64,000 nucleotides of DNA from Drosophila persimilis. Its lineage: Eukaryota; Arthropoda; Insecta; Diptera; Drosophilidae. Below are positions 25,701 through 37,150 of the stretch, one piece after another. Numbering within the stretch: position 1 is the stretch's first letter; the number at the start of each line of letters is the position of its first letter. The stretch is from the NCBI RefSeq assembly GCF_003286085.1, contig NW_020825373.1, positions 124,001 through 188,000 on the forward strand, given 5' to 3'. A program made the translations under genes and the position numbers. The notes under the pieces were generated by a model that was not told the DNA's origin, did not search any database, and was given only the letters and a program-made list of their open reading frames with translations.

Positions 25701-28700
25701 AACATACGCCGGAGCCAGAGCCGGAGCCAGAGCCAGAGCCGGAGCCGGAGCCGGAGCTGGAGAGAGAGCTGCAGCTGGAGCTGGAGCCAGAGGTGGAGGT
25801 GGAGCCCGAGCCAGAGCTGCCCGCTCGGTCTGCTGTTGATCCTTTGCCTGTCGTGGAGATGGTCCCACTGTCGGCGCCCTCTGTGGCCGTGTCCGTCATT
25901 TCCATTGCTCCGGCACTCCCAGCACTGCCGCCCCTGCCGCCGCGCAGTGTGACGCCCACGCCCACGGTCGAGACAAACTGCAGCTCGCTGCTGGAGGAGC
26001 ACAGCAGCAACATGAACAACAACACCTCCTCGGGCTTCCACAGCCTGGCGCAGTCCGAGCTGCCCAGCGTCCAGGATCAGTCGGCCACGGCGGCGAGTAC
26101 TCTGGAGGCGACAGAAGATCTGCCGGCGCAGGCGCAGGTGCAGGTGCAGGAGCAGCCGCAGGAGGAGGAGGAGCAGGCTCCGGTCACAAAAAAGAAGCAG
26201 CGACGTCGCAGGAAGAACGAGCTGGCGGCCATTGTGGCCGACCAGCTGCTGGAGAGCTTTAAGATCGACAACGCCCGCCGAGACAACCTCAAGAAGCTGG
26301 AGAACCTGGCCTACGAGAAGAGCGAGGACCTGCTGCTGACGGGCATGCTGCTCATGTCCAGCACCAAGCGGAACGCGGCCATGGCCCCCGCCCTGTCCAC
26401 CGCATCCACATCGAAGCCGTCTCGGAACTCGACAGCGCGCGAGGCGGCAGAGGCGGCTCCAGCTCCGGCGACGGCGCCGGCGCCGACTCTTCCTGTCAGG
26501 GGAAGGCCGAAACGGCGACAGAGCTGCTACTACCGCAGCCGGGGCAAGGGGGCGGGCGGAAAGGCGACCAACGAGAACATCAGCATGCTCAAGTCGACCC
26601 TGGAGTCCTTCTCGATCGGGATCGAGAAGCAGCTGCTGGCCAAGGAGGCGAAGGAGGCCAAAGAGGCGGCCGCCCTGCCGGCAGTGCCGCCGGCCGCCTC
26701 CATACTGCGGCCGAGCATCCTGAGCAGCGCCGCCAAGAAGCAGATGTACCAGAAGCGGGAGGCGGAGCTGGAGCTGGAGCTGCAGAAGGAGAAGGAGCGG
26801 ACAGTTCCGGCCACGGCGGCCACCTTCAGCCGGGATCCTCGCCTGAACAAGAACATACACAAGGAGCAGCCGGAGCATGTGCAGGCCACAACCTCGGCCC
26901 TGGCCACGGCGGTGCCGGCGGCGGGCGACAGCGTCGAGGAGGAGGACAACTACCTCACGGAGATCGCGAAGAACGTGAACGAGAAGATCATGTCGGCCAC
27001 CACCAACGAGGACTTCGAGTTCGCCCACGACGAGTTCGACCAGGGGGAGCAGGACGGCCGCATGGACCCCGACCAGGACAAGTTCTACCGACCGCAGACG
27101 TCCATGAGTGTGCGCAGTGCCCCCAACCTGAACGACGAGCACTCGAACTTCGGCTCCATCTGCGACGAGAACACCAACACGGAGCTCATGGACATGGACC
27201 TCGACGACGAGATGAGCGTCTACACGAGCTACTCGCAGGACCTGGGTCGCGGCGGGCGTGGCCGGCGACGCCGGAGGCGGCGTAGCGTCCTCCTCACGCG
27301 GCCCAAGAAGCGCACGCAACGCAGCCTCGTCGATGCGGAGAAGTACTCGTGCTCCCTCTGCGGCAAGAGCTTCTTCACGGCCACCTCTCTGTCCAAGCAC
27401 AACATGACCCTGGCCCACGTCTCGAAGCTGTCCGAGCAGGAGTACCTTCAGTCGCAGACGGCGCCATCGAGTCCACGCCACCTCGAGGTGGAGCCGGACC
27501 TGGCCCTGGACCTGGACCTGGACCTGGACCAGGGGCGTGGCCAAATGCAAATTCACCAACATCAGTACCAGCAAGATCCACCGCCGATGCAGCAGATTCG
27601 GGCCTCAGTTCTAATGCCGCCCTCCCAGATCATCCCCCATGTGGAGCACCAGCAGGAGCAGCAGCAGTACCAGCAGCAGTTGAACGAGCAAGTGCATCAT
27701 GTCATCACCGAGGCCAGCCTGCGGCTGCACGACAACCAGCACAGTCCCTCGGGAACCTCCGCCGCCCGCCTCAATCTCAACCCAGACGAGCGGCTCTTCT
27801 ACGAGTGCTGCAACATCCTCAAGAGCGCCGAGACGCCTCGCCTGTCCAGCTCCACCACGGCGGGTGCGGGCGCGGGTGCGGGTCCTCCCGCTCAACCACC
27901 CTCAGCCGCCCTTCCGGCCACGACGTCGGTGATCGTTACTGCCGGGCGGAAACAGCCGCCTCCGCCACAGCCTCCGCCACCTGCACCGCTACCGCCTCCA
28001 GCATCGCCCTCGCTATCGCCGCCTGCCTCGCCCTCTTCCTCGCTATCGCCGCCAGCCTCACCGTCGCCGTCGGCATCGCCATCTCCACCGCCACCTTCGT
28101 CGCCGTCGCCACTGCCGCCCTCGCTGCCGCCTCCAGCGCTAGAGGCGGTGGTCTGCCATCAGCCGGTCATCCAGCAGCTATTCCGGAATCCGCCCGCTGT
28201 CACGCCCACAACAACTCCCACGTAAGTCATGCTTGGTGCTGCCTCGCCACTAGATTTTTCTCAATCATCCTCATCCGTCTCTCCCAGCAGGAACCACAAT
28301 CGGATGTCGCCCGGCTACTCGGCCATCTCGCAGTTCTCGGCGACCACCTCGCGGTTCAAGACGAAGGCAGCCATGAAGGGCTACGAGAACGTCAACCTGC
28401 AGCTGGACATGGTGGAGCTGGTCAAGACCGGGCGCGGCGTCTGCAAGCTCACGGAGCTGGCGGACATCGCCCTCGGCAGCGAAAAGCCTGGCGGCGACTT
28501 CATGCCGCACCTTTCACAAGGCGTTCTGCCCGGTCCCACCGTTACAGCAGCGGCTACGCCTCCGTCGGCCAGCCACCACCATATGCACCACCACCAGCAG
28601 CACCAGCAGCACCAGCAACACCAGCAACACCAGCAGCAGCCCCATTCACAGCCACCGCCAACGCCCACAGGCCACACTCGGACCACGACGACGACGACGA

Positions 28701-31018
28701 CGCCGACGCGACCGGTGGAACAGCAGAGCTCGACTTCGTCGAAAACGATCATGCACGCGTCCATCATCAAGGCTGCGGCGGGCGTGGCCAGCTCGGCGAC
28801 ACTGCCGCCAGCTTGCGGTCGGATCATCATACCAGAGCGGCCGTTCAAGAATATCGGGCTGGAGGAAAAGGCCAGCATCACGTTCCAGAAGCCGAAGACG
28901 TGCGTGAACCTGCTCCAGGAGCAGGACAACAACAGCGTTTCCACCGCCAGCTACTCGGACCGGGACGACTATGACTTCGGGACACTGAGCTGCGACGGCG
29001 ACGTGGAGCCGGAGCCAGAGCAGGAGCAGGAGGTGGAGCCAAACGCCCGATGTGGGGTCAGGACGGATGCTGGGGTCGCGGTGGCTGGGCCGCCGGGGGC
29101 TGGGGCAAGGGCTGTGTCCTCGTCCAGCTCGTCGACGTCCTCGTCCTCGACGCAGGAGAACACCCGCAGTCGGAGCAGGAGCAGCAGCAGCAGCTCCAGC
29201 CGAGCCACGGCCAAGACGTTCGAGAACAAGTCGCTGATCATGGGCCGCATCTTTAAGCACGCCAGCACCAAGGCGGCAGCGGCAGCAGCAGCAGCAGCGA
29301 CTCCGCTGCAGCAGCTCTCCAGTCCGATGGCCGGGCCGGCGCTGGCCAAGAACAAGGCGTTGCCCAAGAACCAGGCCAATCTGGACCAGATCTTTGATGA
29401 GCTCCGAGGTGGAGGGGCGGCCAAGGTGCCAGAGGTTGAGTCCGCAGTGGGTCTGGAGAACTGGGATCGGGATGGGGATCATCCCCAACTGCACGCCCAC
29501 CCCCACCCCCACCCGCACTCGCACTCGCACCCAAACACCCAGCCTCACCATCAGCAGGAGCCCATGTCGGCGCCGGCAGTGCCGACCATGCCAGCAGCCA
29601 TGCCCGCTCCAAGTGCCCTGCCGCGCAGCAGGACTAAAAAGGCCAAAACAGGTCCTCCAGCTAATCCCCCCAAGAGTAGCAACAGCAAGCCGCCAGAGGT
29701 GTCGGCCGCGACCACTGCCCCCGCCTCCTCGCCATCAGCCCCGGCCTCTCGGAAGCCCCGCAAGGACCTCACAAAGCTGCAGTCGGAGCTGGGCATGAGC
29801 CCGGAGGAGATCGAGCAGCTGATCGACGAGGGCCAGCGCAAGTCGAAGCGCCGCTGTGCCACCAACCGGGCCAAGAAGCTGGTGGAGACGTGGAGCTCGG
29901 ACGAGTACGAGGAGTTCCTGTCCACCAAGGACATAATAGCCCTCATCGAGCAAAAGGAACAGCAGGAGCAGCGCCGCAAGCGCAAAACGAGCGAGGCAAA
30001 CGCCCAGCCAGAGCCGATTTGGGCACCAGTGGCGGCCAAGAAGACCCCAACGCCCTCCGTGATCGCCAGGCGCAAGAAAAGCGCCGCGAAGAAGCCGCCA
30101 GCGGAGCTGGAGCATCCAAAGCCGGCGACCACAGCCAAGGCACGGCAGCGAGCTAAGCCGAATCCTCGGCCTCCCCCTGCCCCAGAGCCGCCTCCGAAGA
30201 CGAAGTCTAAATCAAAATCGAAAGCTCCCACCAAGGTTAAGACTCCAGCGGCCACAAAGTCTGCCAGCTCGAGAAAGAGGCGCGGCAACGGCATAGAGGA
30301 CGACAGGGACAAGTCGGTTGAGCCCAAAGCAGAGCCGCCGGCCAGGACGCGCAGCTCCAGGCAGCAGACCAAGACCCTCGACGTCCCATTGGGGGAAGAG
30401 CCATTACAGCGGGAGCCGCAGCAGCAGCCGCAGGCCTTGCCCAAGCCAACGCCAACGCCGACCACTCAGCGGTCCAAGTCCCGCAGCAGCAACAGTATAG
30501 CACCACCACCTCCTCTGCCGCCTCTACCGCCTCCGCCAGCCAGGAGCAGCTCCTCCTCCACCTCCACCGCCACCGCCACAACCAACAGCAACAGCAACAA
30601 CAACAACAACAACAACAGCAGCAGCAACAATAACAACAACAACAGCAGCAACAGTAACAAGAATCTGAAGGCGAAGCGGAAGTCCCAGGCGAATAAACAG
30701 TCGCCGGCGAGGCGGAAGCGACCGGCGAGCGAGAAGCAACTGTACTACTGGAGCAGCTCCAGCGACGACGAGTTCGGGCGCGTCGAGGCCGATGGGGAGC
30801 AAGATGCAGCGGTGCTGAGGGAGCAGCAGAAACAGGAGCGACAGCATCCAGAGCCGCCGGCGGGGAAGCACTTTGAGGAGAGCGAGCCGTACCAGAAGCA
30901 CGGCTGGATAGTGGGGGACTCGCACAAGAAGCTGGTCAAGCTGCTGGCCATCGCCAAGGGCAGCAAAAAGGTCGAGAATTGCGGTGTGAAGCGCCGGACG
31001 CCCAAGCGCAAGTGCTAG
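19743..31018 (+). CDS. Very large C2H2 zinc-finger protein, function unknown
   Basis: Three exons, 19743-22674, 22758-28221 and 28288-31018, spliced in phases 1 and 2, predict about 3,708 residues. I do not recognise the gene. C2H2-type fingers are spread far apart: residues about 144-165 (CLYC...H), 233-254 (CQPC...H), 696-717 (CICC...H), 863-885 (CTKC, a Cys-ending variant) and a classical one at about 2509-2530 (CSLC...H-x5-H). Between them lie long disordered tracts: Pro/Ala/Val, Glu-Pro, Ser-Lys (22840-22935, 18-bp DNA period), a Gly-Thr 24-bp repeat (24950-25000), His-Gln, Asn-Ser and Lys-rich blocks, and a PLDLSQK element resembling a CtBP-type PxDLS motif near residue 1593. The architecture suggests a nuclear DNA- or chromatin-binding regulator. 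The third exon has a NAGNAG acceptor. AATAAA at 31364-31369 ends the 3' UTR. Confidence 0.8.
22840..22935 (+). repeat. Ser-Lys coding tandem repeat (about 18-bp period)
   Basis: Repeated AAGTCCAAGTC(G/C)ATGTCC-type units encode MSKSKS repeats near the start of exon 2 of the zinc-finger gene. They produce a strongly basic, SR-like patch. Confidence 0.85.
28286..28290 (+). promoter_or_regulatory. NAGNAG tandem splice acceptor
   Basis: The last intron of the zinc-finger gene (28222-28287 or 28290, only 66-69 bp) ends CCCAGCAG. Both AGs keep the frame after the phase-2 donor at 28221, so the protein would differ by one arginine (T-R-N-H versus T-N-H). Confidence 0.7.
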
Positions 31019-32395
31019 GAGCTGGAGCTGCAGCTGGAGCCCCAGCGGGGGGAGCGGACGGAACTGAAGTCAAATCACAGCCATTAGCCATAACATAGGC
31101 CCACAGAAGGCAGCAGCGGCGCGGGCAGCCAATATATCGCTGCCATCGATCACATACTGCCATTATGTCGTCGTTAATCGTTATCGTAATCGTCATCGCC
31201 ATCGCCATCGAGCAGCATCTCCTCTCCCTCCTCTTTCTGGCAGGTGGCTGGGGCCCTCAGCAACCGCTTGCGGAGTATATACAAAATATTTTTTCTTTCT
31301 TTTAAACATCTAAGCGTTACATTATTTAGGTTTTTTTTTTTTTTATTAAATGTATTTATAATTAATAAAACGAACAAAAAGCAAACAAAAAACCGAAAAA
31401 CCAACAAATACACATACATTTGAGCACAACAAGTCAAAAAACGCCGCATGTCTTTGAACATCTTGAAATCCTCGAAGCATTGGGCAGGCCTCGTTGAGGC
31501 TACATATTCGAGGGTGGTCCGATAAGTACCTCAGAGGAAAAACGCAGCAGTTTGTATTGGTGTGAGGCGTGGACTAGGTGTGAGCCGGTGCGTTGTCTTG
31601 GTGATACGAGTCCCGCCTTCAGCCTTCAGTAAAAACCGAATACGAGCACTGCGGATTCGAATGTTTCTAAAAAGATTCGGCACATACTATGGCAGAACCC
31701 TTTCGCACACAATATTTTCAGCAAAGATCCGCCAAGGTTGTGAGCTTCTTTCTCGTTCTCTCAAGTATAGAGTGAGCGAGAAAAAAACTGACGCGATTCG
31801 CTGCATTCGGTCCGTTTTTGGGCGAGCGAAAGCCGAATCGCTGATCCCTATCAGATCGAACGAAGCGAGTCCCGAATGCCACCGAATCGATCCGGTAGTC
31901 CGTCCAATATGTACGTACTGTACGGCCTTCTAGATGCTTCTTTGATGGCGTTCTGCCCTACAAGGGCTCCCCTTGAAAGTCTCGCTATGTGTATAGATGT
32001 GTCATCAATGTAACTTCTGCTTTATTTTAGATTGTATAACTAACGGTATTTTTACATATATAACATGTAAAAAAATAGTAATTAAGGAATAGTTAAAAAA
32101 ACGTAGAGCACGATGGAGGCGACGGCCGACAATGAAGCGAACGAGGGCGAGCCAACATCCGGCCTTTCGATGGGTCTCCCATGTTTGCCAAAGGGTAAAT
32201 GCAAAGCAAAACTAAATTCCATCAAGGAAGAGAATGTGTGTGAGCGAATGAGAATAGCTGGATTCACCGACGTAAAGGATAATGGATAATGGCAGGGCTC
32301 GCTGCGACTGCTGGTGTTGTGGAGCCGGCGATGGTGCAGCTCGCTTCTTCTCTGCTGACGTCCTGCATCATGGCTTTAAAAATAGACTGATTCGC
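31019..32395. other. 3' UTRs of the zinc-finger gene and Hsp60A with repeat relics between
   Basis: Left part: zinc-finger gene 3' UTR with AATAAA at 31364-31369. Middle (about 31500-31930): a mariner fragment and an inverted-repeat-rich stretch (GATTCG...CGAATC arms around 31796-31842). Right: Hsp60A 3' flank, with a possible minus-strand AATAAA at 32021-32026. I see no intact gene. Confidence 0.5.
31508..31625 (-). mobile_element. Decayed mariner-family transposase fragment
   Basis: On the minus strand, 31578-31612 translates as DSYHQDNAPAHT, the well-known catalytic-region signature of mariner transposases (HxDNAPAH). Stops follow at once. About 60-70 bp further on the same strand, GGTACTTATCGGACCACCCTCG looks like a mariner terminal repeat. 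In an intact element several hundred bases separate these, so this is an internally deleted relic. No partner terminal repeat was found. Confidence 0.6.
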
Positions 32396-34178
32396 TTACA
32401 TCATGCCACCCATGCCGCCCATTCCTCCCATGCCGCCCATTCCACCCATGCCGGGCATTCCCGGTGCAGCATCGTCCTTGGGGATTTCAGTGACAACAGC
32501 CTCGGCTGTGGTCAGCAGAGATGCAACACCGGAGGCATCCGTAATGGCCGTGCGCACCACCTTCGTGGGGTCAATGATGCCCTTCTCAATCAGGTTGCCG
32601 TATTCGCCCTTCAGTGCATCGTAGCCATAATCGCCAGACTGAGTCTCAACCTTTGCCACGACCATGGCTCCATCAACGCCGGCATTCTTGGCAATGGTCA
32701 TGCAGGGCATGCGGAGGGCACGGCGCACGATGTCCACTCCAAGGCTCTGGAAAAGATAATCACAATATAAGTGAAAGAGTTCTCAGAAAGAATTCTGATC
32801 CAATTACCTGATCGGCATTCTGGACGGCCACGGTGTCCAGTTTCTCGATGCAGCGGAGGAGGGCAGTGCCACCACCGGGAACAATTCCTTCTTCGACAGC
32901 AGCGCGAGTGGCATTTAGGGCATCGTGGACGCGGTCCTTCTTCTCGTTCACCTCAACCTCGCTGGAGCCACCGACTCGGAGGAGGGCAACGCCGGAGGCC
33001 AGACGGGCCAGGCGCTCCTGAAGCTTCTCCTTCTCATATTCGGAGGTGGTTTCGCCAATTTGCTCCTTGATTTGGTCAACGCGACGTTGCACGTCATCCT
33101 TCTTTCCCTTGCCCTTCAGCAGCAGTGTGTCGTCCTTGGTGATGACCACCTCGCCCACCTGTCCGAGATCACTGATCTTGACATCCTCCAACTTGACGAG
33201 ATCAGCATCATCGCCAAAGACAATGCCGCCTGAGGCGATGGCCATGTCTGTCAGGGTGGACTTGCGGTTGTCGCCGAAGCCGGGGGCCTTGACGGCTGCC
33301 ACCTGAAGACCGATCTTCAGGCGGTTCACGACCAGAGTGCTCAGGGCCTCGCCGTCGATGTCTTCGGCGATGATCACCAGGGGCTTGCGCTGCGTGTTCG
33401 CCAACTCCAGTGCGGGAATAATGCTCTGCACTGAGGAGATCTTTTTCTCCGAAAGCAGCAGAAGAGCATCCTGGAACTCGACCTTGGCGCCCTTCGAAGA
33501 GTTGATGAAGTAGGGCGAGATGTAACCACGGTCGAACTTCATGCCCTCAATCACCTCCAGCTCATCCGTGAGGGTCTTGCCGTCCTTAACTGTGATGACA
33601 CCGTCGCGTCCGACTCGCTTCATGGCCTCGCTGATCAAATTGCCAATGGCCTGATCGCCGTTGGCCGAGATGGTGGCCACCTGGGCAATCTCCTCGGGGG
33701 TTTTCACTGGGCGAGACATGGCCCTGAGGTTATCCTTGACAGTCTCCACGGCCAGCATTACACCGCGGCGGATCTCGACGGGATTGGCGCCCTTGGAGAT
33801 CTTCTCAAATCCCTCTTTGGCAATGGCGCGCGCAAGAACGGTGGCAGTCGTGGTACCGTCGCCGGCCTCCTCGTTCGTGTTGTTGGCCACATCTTGGACC
33901 AGCTTAGCACCGATGTTCTGGAACTTGTCCTTCAGTTCGATCGACTTGGCCACAGTCACACCATCCTTGGTGATCTTGGGCGATCCCCACGACTGCTCGA
34001 TGATGACGTTGCGACCCTTGGGGCCCATCGTCACGGCCACCGCATCGGCCAGCACATCTACGCCCTGAAGCATCATGGCGCGCACCTCGGCGCCAAACTT
34101 CACGTCCTTCGCATAGCCCCGCATCGCCAGATGGCGGCTGACGGAGGTGCGTGCAAGTGCAACAGGTAAGCGGAACAT
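32396..34178 (-). CDS. Hsp60A: Mitochondrial chaperonin Hsp60A
   Basis: GroEL-family chaperonin of the mitochondrial matrix. Two coding exons, 32808-34178 and 32396-32746, joined in phase 0 by a 61-bp intron, give 573 residues. An amphipathic, Arg-rich presequence ([21 protein letters not shown]) is followed by the mature start [11 protein letters not shown]-binding motifs are intact ([19 protein letters not shown] with the catalytic Asp, and PGGGTALLR). The protein ends in the (GGM)n tail. A splice acceptor (TCTCCCTAG) sits directly before the ATG, so the 5' UTR is spliced. I looked for heat-shock elements upstream and found none convincing. Confidence 0.98.
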
Positions 34179-35180
34179 CTAGGGAGAGAGATCAATGGGT
34201 GATGAGAATCAAGAACCGACCAACAAGAACATCGTGCACGTGCTCTCGCTATTGTTTGCTTAATGCCCGCATATTCAATGTGGACTATTTACTATATTTT
34301 TTGTTTTTGATAAGCGGGCGGGCGGCTAAGGTACAGTGGTGTTTCGTCATCCGTACGAATCTATTGAAAATGATGTAAGTCCAATTGGATCGGAGAAAAA
34401 TCCTATTTGCAATTGAAAACAACCCATAAAAAAATGGACTCCCTTGCCGAGAGTTCACTCTAGGAGATACAAGCCCCCACCCTCCCCACCAATCCACTCC
34501 AACGACAGCGGCCATTGATAGCGATTGTTCGAGGTCAACACCATCATAAGCATCACAGAGCCTTCCAGAAGAAATCGTTTATGTAACCCACTATACAAGA
34601 ATAAATACAACTAAATCCGAGGGGGGCCCTCTTACGAAACACTAGAATGAGGCGCGAGGAGGCGTGGCCGATGCCCGGCCTACCCAGTGGCCACATGCAA
34701 GTCGCTATGACAAATGTGAAATCGTGTTAACATGCCGGCAATCAGAGGAAAACCATGTGCGCTGGGTCTCGAACATTTCTCTTCACTGGACAATGTGTCT
34801 GTGTGTGTGTGTGTGTGTGTGCGAGGACCAATCTCTTGTATTAGCATTCATATTTCACAATAAAGGCGAGTAAAATGTCCTCAAGAAACCAATAATGTTA
34901 TAGAAACACGAGTTGCCGGCTCTTTGCCTAGATTGTTCCTTCTTATATAACCGAATCACACACGCACACAGACCACAATTCAGCGCAAGCTCCACGCAAA
35001 TAGAGCAGAAACCTATTACGACGTCGCAATCAAAATGTATTGATTATTACTTACTTTTAATAGAATTAGCAAGCTGTTTTAACCGAAGACAAAAACTAAC
35101 GTTATTTAATTTACTTAAATATTTCCACCAACTTTTGGACGCAAAAGAACTTTCTTATCGATAAGAAATACGGTCCGACC
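34179..35180 (-). other. Hsp60A upstream region
   Basis: Probable 5' UTR intron and promoter of Hsp60A; no coding gene. A (TG)n microsatellite lies at 34798-34821. The interval ends at the border of repeat array 2, close to the CTTATCGATAAG palindrome at 35153-35164. Confidence 0.45.
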
Positions 35181-35183
35181 GTC

Positions 35184-35224
35184 AGAAACATACCGAAACA
35201 TACCGAAACATACCGAAACATACG
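35184..35224 (+). repeat. 10-bp tandem repeat (AAACATACCG) at the array border
   Basis: Nearly four consecutive copies of AAACATACCG mark the left border of array 2, followed by the ACGGTCTCATTTAAAAAATAT sequence shared with other modules. Confidence 0.85.
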
Positions 35225-36149
35225 GTCTCATTTAAAAAATATACTGAAGAATTCAAGTTCTATTACACATATTCCTCGTTTTCTTTCTTCCGTTGAATAT
35301 TACTAGCTATATAGAACATTTAGCCATGCCCACATAATTTTATCCGAATTATTAAACTATTCTCAACTTGACTGGCTTATTGAAAACACTTGCTTTTATT
35401 GGATTTTGCTTAAAAAAAGGTTTTAGCGAAAAAAGTCAAACAAAAAACAAGTAGCGAAATAGGTTAATCAAAACAAACGAAAAGGGAAATTCGTTCATAT
35501 TGCTCAATTTTGATATTCCATTGAATAATGCTGACTAATTAAATCTCTTAGCAATGCCCACATAATTGTATCCCATTGATGAATCAATTTTCTACAAGTT
35601 TGGATAGTTTTTAATCCTTGCTTTTATTGTATTTTGGCTAAAACAAGGTTTGAACAAAATAGTTCAACAAAAAATCAGTCGCAGTGTTGCTGGTATTTAA
35701 AGACATGATGCGTGTATAGGCCTTTGTGCACCCTATTTTGTTAATTTTATATGAAGATCAAACGTAATTTATTAAGACCTTTTCTCAAATTGACATGTTT
35801 TTGAATTATTCATGTGTATTATTAGTATCTTGTGTATATTTGATACCTACTGAGCCTTGGAAGACAAACGTATTCACAATTCTATAACATCCATTTCCCC
35901 CAGGGTATGTGTGCATGGAATGGGACTCATTGTTGCAATAGCGAAACTGCGGCGAATCGGGTATTGCCTATATTTCAAGCTATATAGATTTGCTCTCTTA
36001 ACTTTATCCCATAGATAAATGCATTTTCTACAAGATTGCTTCTTTAAATTACCTTTATGTATGTTATTTTGACCAAAAAACGGTTTTCAAGTAAATGTTG
36101 CCGCAACTTTTGTGTATGGAATGCGCAACATTTGTGTATGGAATGAGAC

Positions 36150-37150
36150 TCATTGTTGCTAAAGCGAACTGGGGCGAACTGCGGCGAATTGCGGCGAATT
36201 CAAATTTCTCATATTCTTTGTTCCGTTGAATAATACTATCTATATGGAACATTTAGCCATGCCCACTCAATTTTGTACGATTGATTAGTCAATTCTATAC
36301 ATGATTGGCCTATTCGAAATACTTGCATTTATTGGATTTTTATATAAAATTGAAAATTAAATTAATAGATTGATGAAATTTACAAAAATACCATGGGAGC
36401 GCGGCGAAAACCAGTATTTCTACAGTATGACCCTCAGAACATCACCGAAATATACGGTCTCATTTGAAAAATATACCGAGTGGTGCGCGCCAAATCGAAC
36501 TTTTTTGAATGTGAGCGACAAGGATTTAAATGTTGTCAACCGGGCCTTTATCTATGCCCACATAATTTAATACGATTAATGAATAAATTTTCTACTTAAC
36601 TGGCCAGTTTTTAGTCCTTGCTTTTATTGTATTTTGACTAAACAAGGTTTTCAAGTAAATGTTGCCGCAACATTGTGTATGGAATGGGACTCATTGTTGC
36701 TAAAGCGAACTGCGGCGAACTCAACTTCGATTCAAAAAACGACCAATTCTTTGTTCCGTTGAATAATACTATCTATATGGAACATTTAGCCATGCCCACT
36801 CAATTTTGTACGATTGATTAATCAATTCTATACATGATTGGCCTATTCCAAATACTTGCATTTATTGGATTTCTATATAACATTGAAAATTAAATTAGTA
36901 GATGACAAAAATACCATTTAGCACTAAAAAACACCACATGGGAGCGCGGCGAAAACCAGTATTTCTACAGTATGACCCTCAGAACAGCAGCGAAATATAC
37001 AAAATATACCGAGTGGTGCGCGCCAAATCTAACTTTTTTGAATGTGACCGACAAATGTTGTCAACCATTACCGATTCAACAAATACGACGATTCCCTCAA
37101 TTTTGATCTTCCGTCCAATATCAGCCATATAGAACATTTAGCCATGCCCA
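36150..37150. repeat. Direct tandem duplication of about 540 bp within array 2
   Basis: Words such as TATATGGAACATTTAGCCATGCCCACTCAA (36241 and 36774) and CATGGGAGCGCGGCGAAAACCAG (36392 and 36938) occur twice in the same orientation, 533 and 546 bp apart, with high identity. The copies are more alike than other modules, so this duplication is recent. Confidence 0.8.

Noticed and set aside
25481..27574. 697-codon open frame on the minus strand inside the zinc-finger gene
   Set aside because: It is antisense to a real coding exon with strong G/C third-position bias, which suppresses stops in this frame. Its translation is repetitive and lacks any recognisable domain.
28229..28287. Separate gene start upstream of zinc-finger exon 3
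   Set aside because: The apparent ATG at 28229 lies within a 66-bp intron; splicing joins the preceding frame in phase 2.
27349..28974. 541-codon plus-strand frame overlapping zinc-finger exons 2 and 3
   Set aside because: It is an out-of-frame shadow of coding sequence and crosses the intron 28222-28290 unspliced.
34179..35180. Heat-shock elements upstream of Hsp60A
   Set aside because: I looked for alternating GAA/TTC triplets. The closest, near 34768, has wrong spacing.
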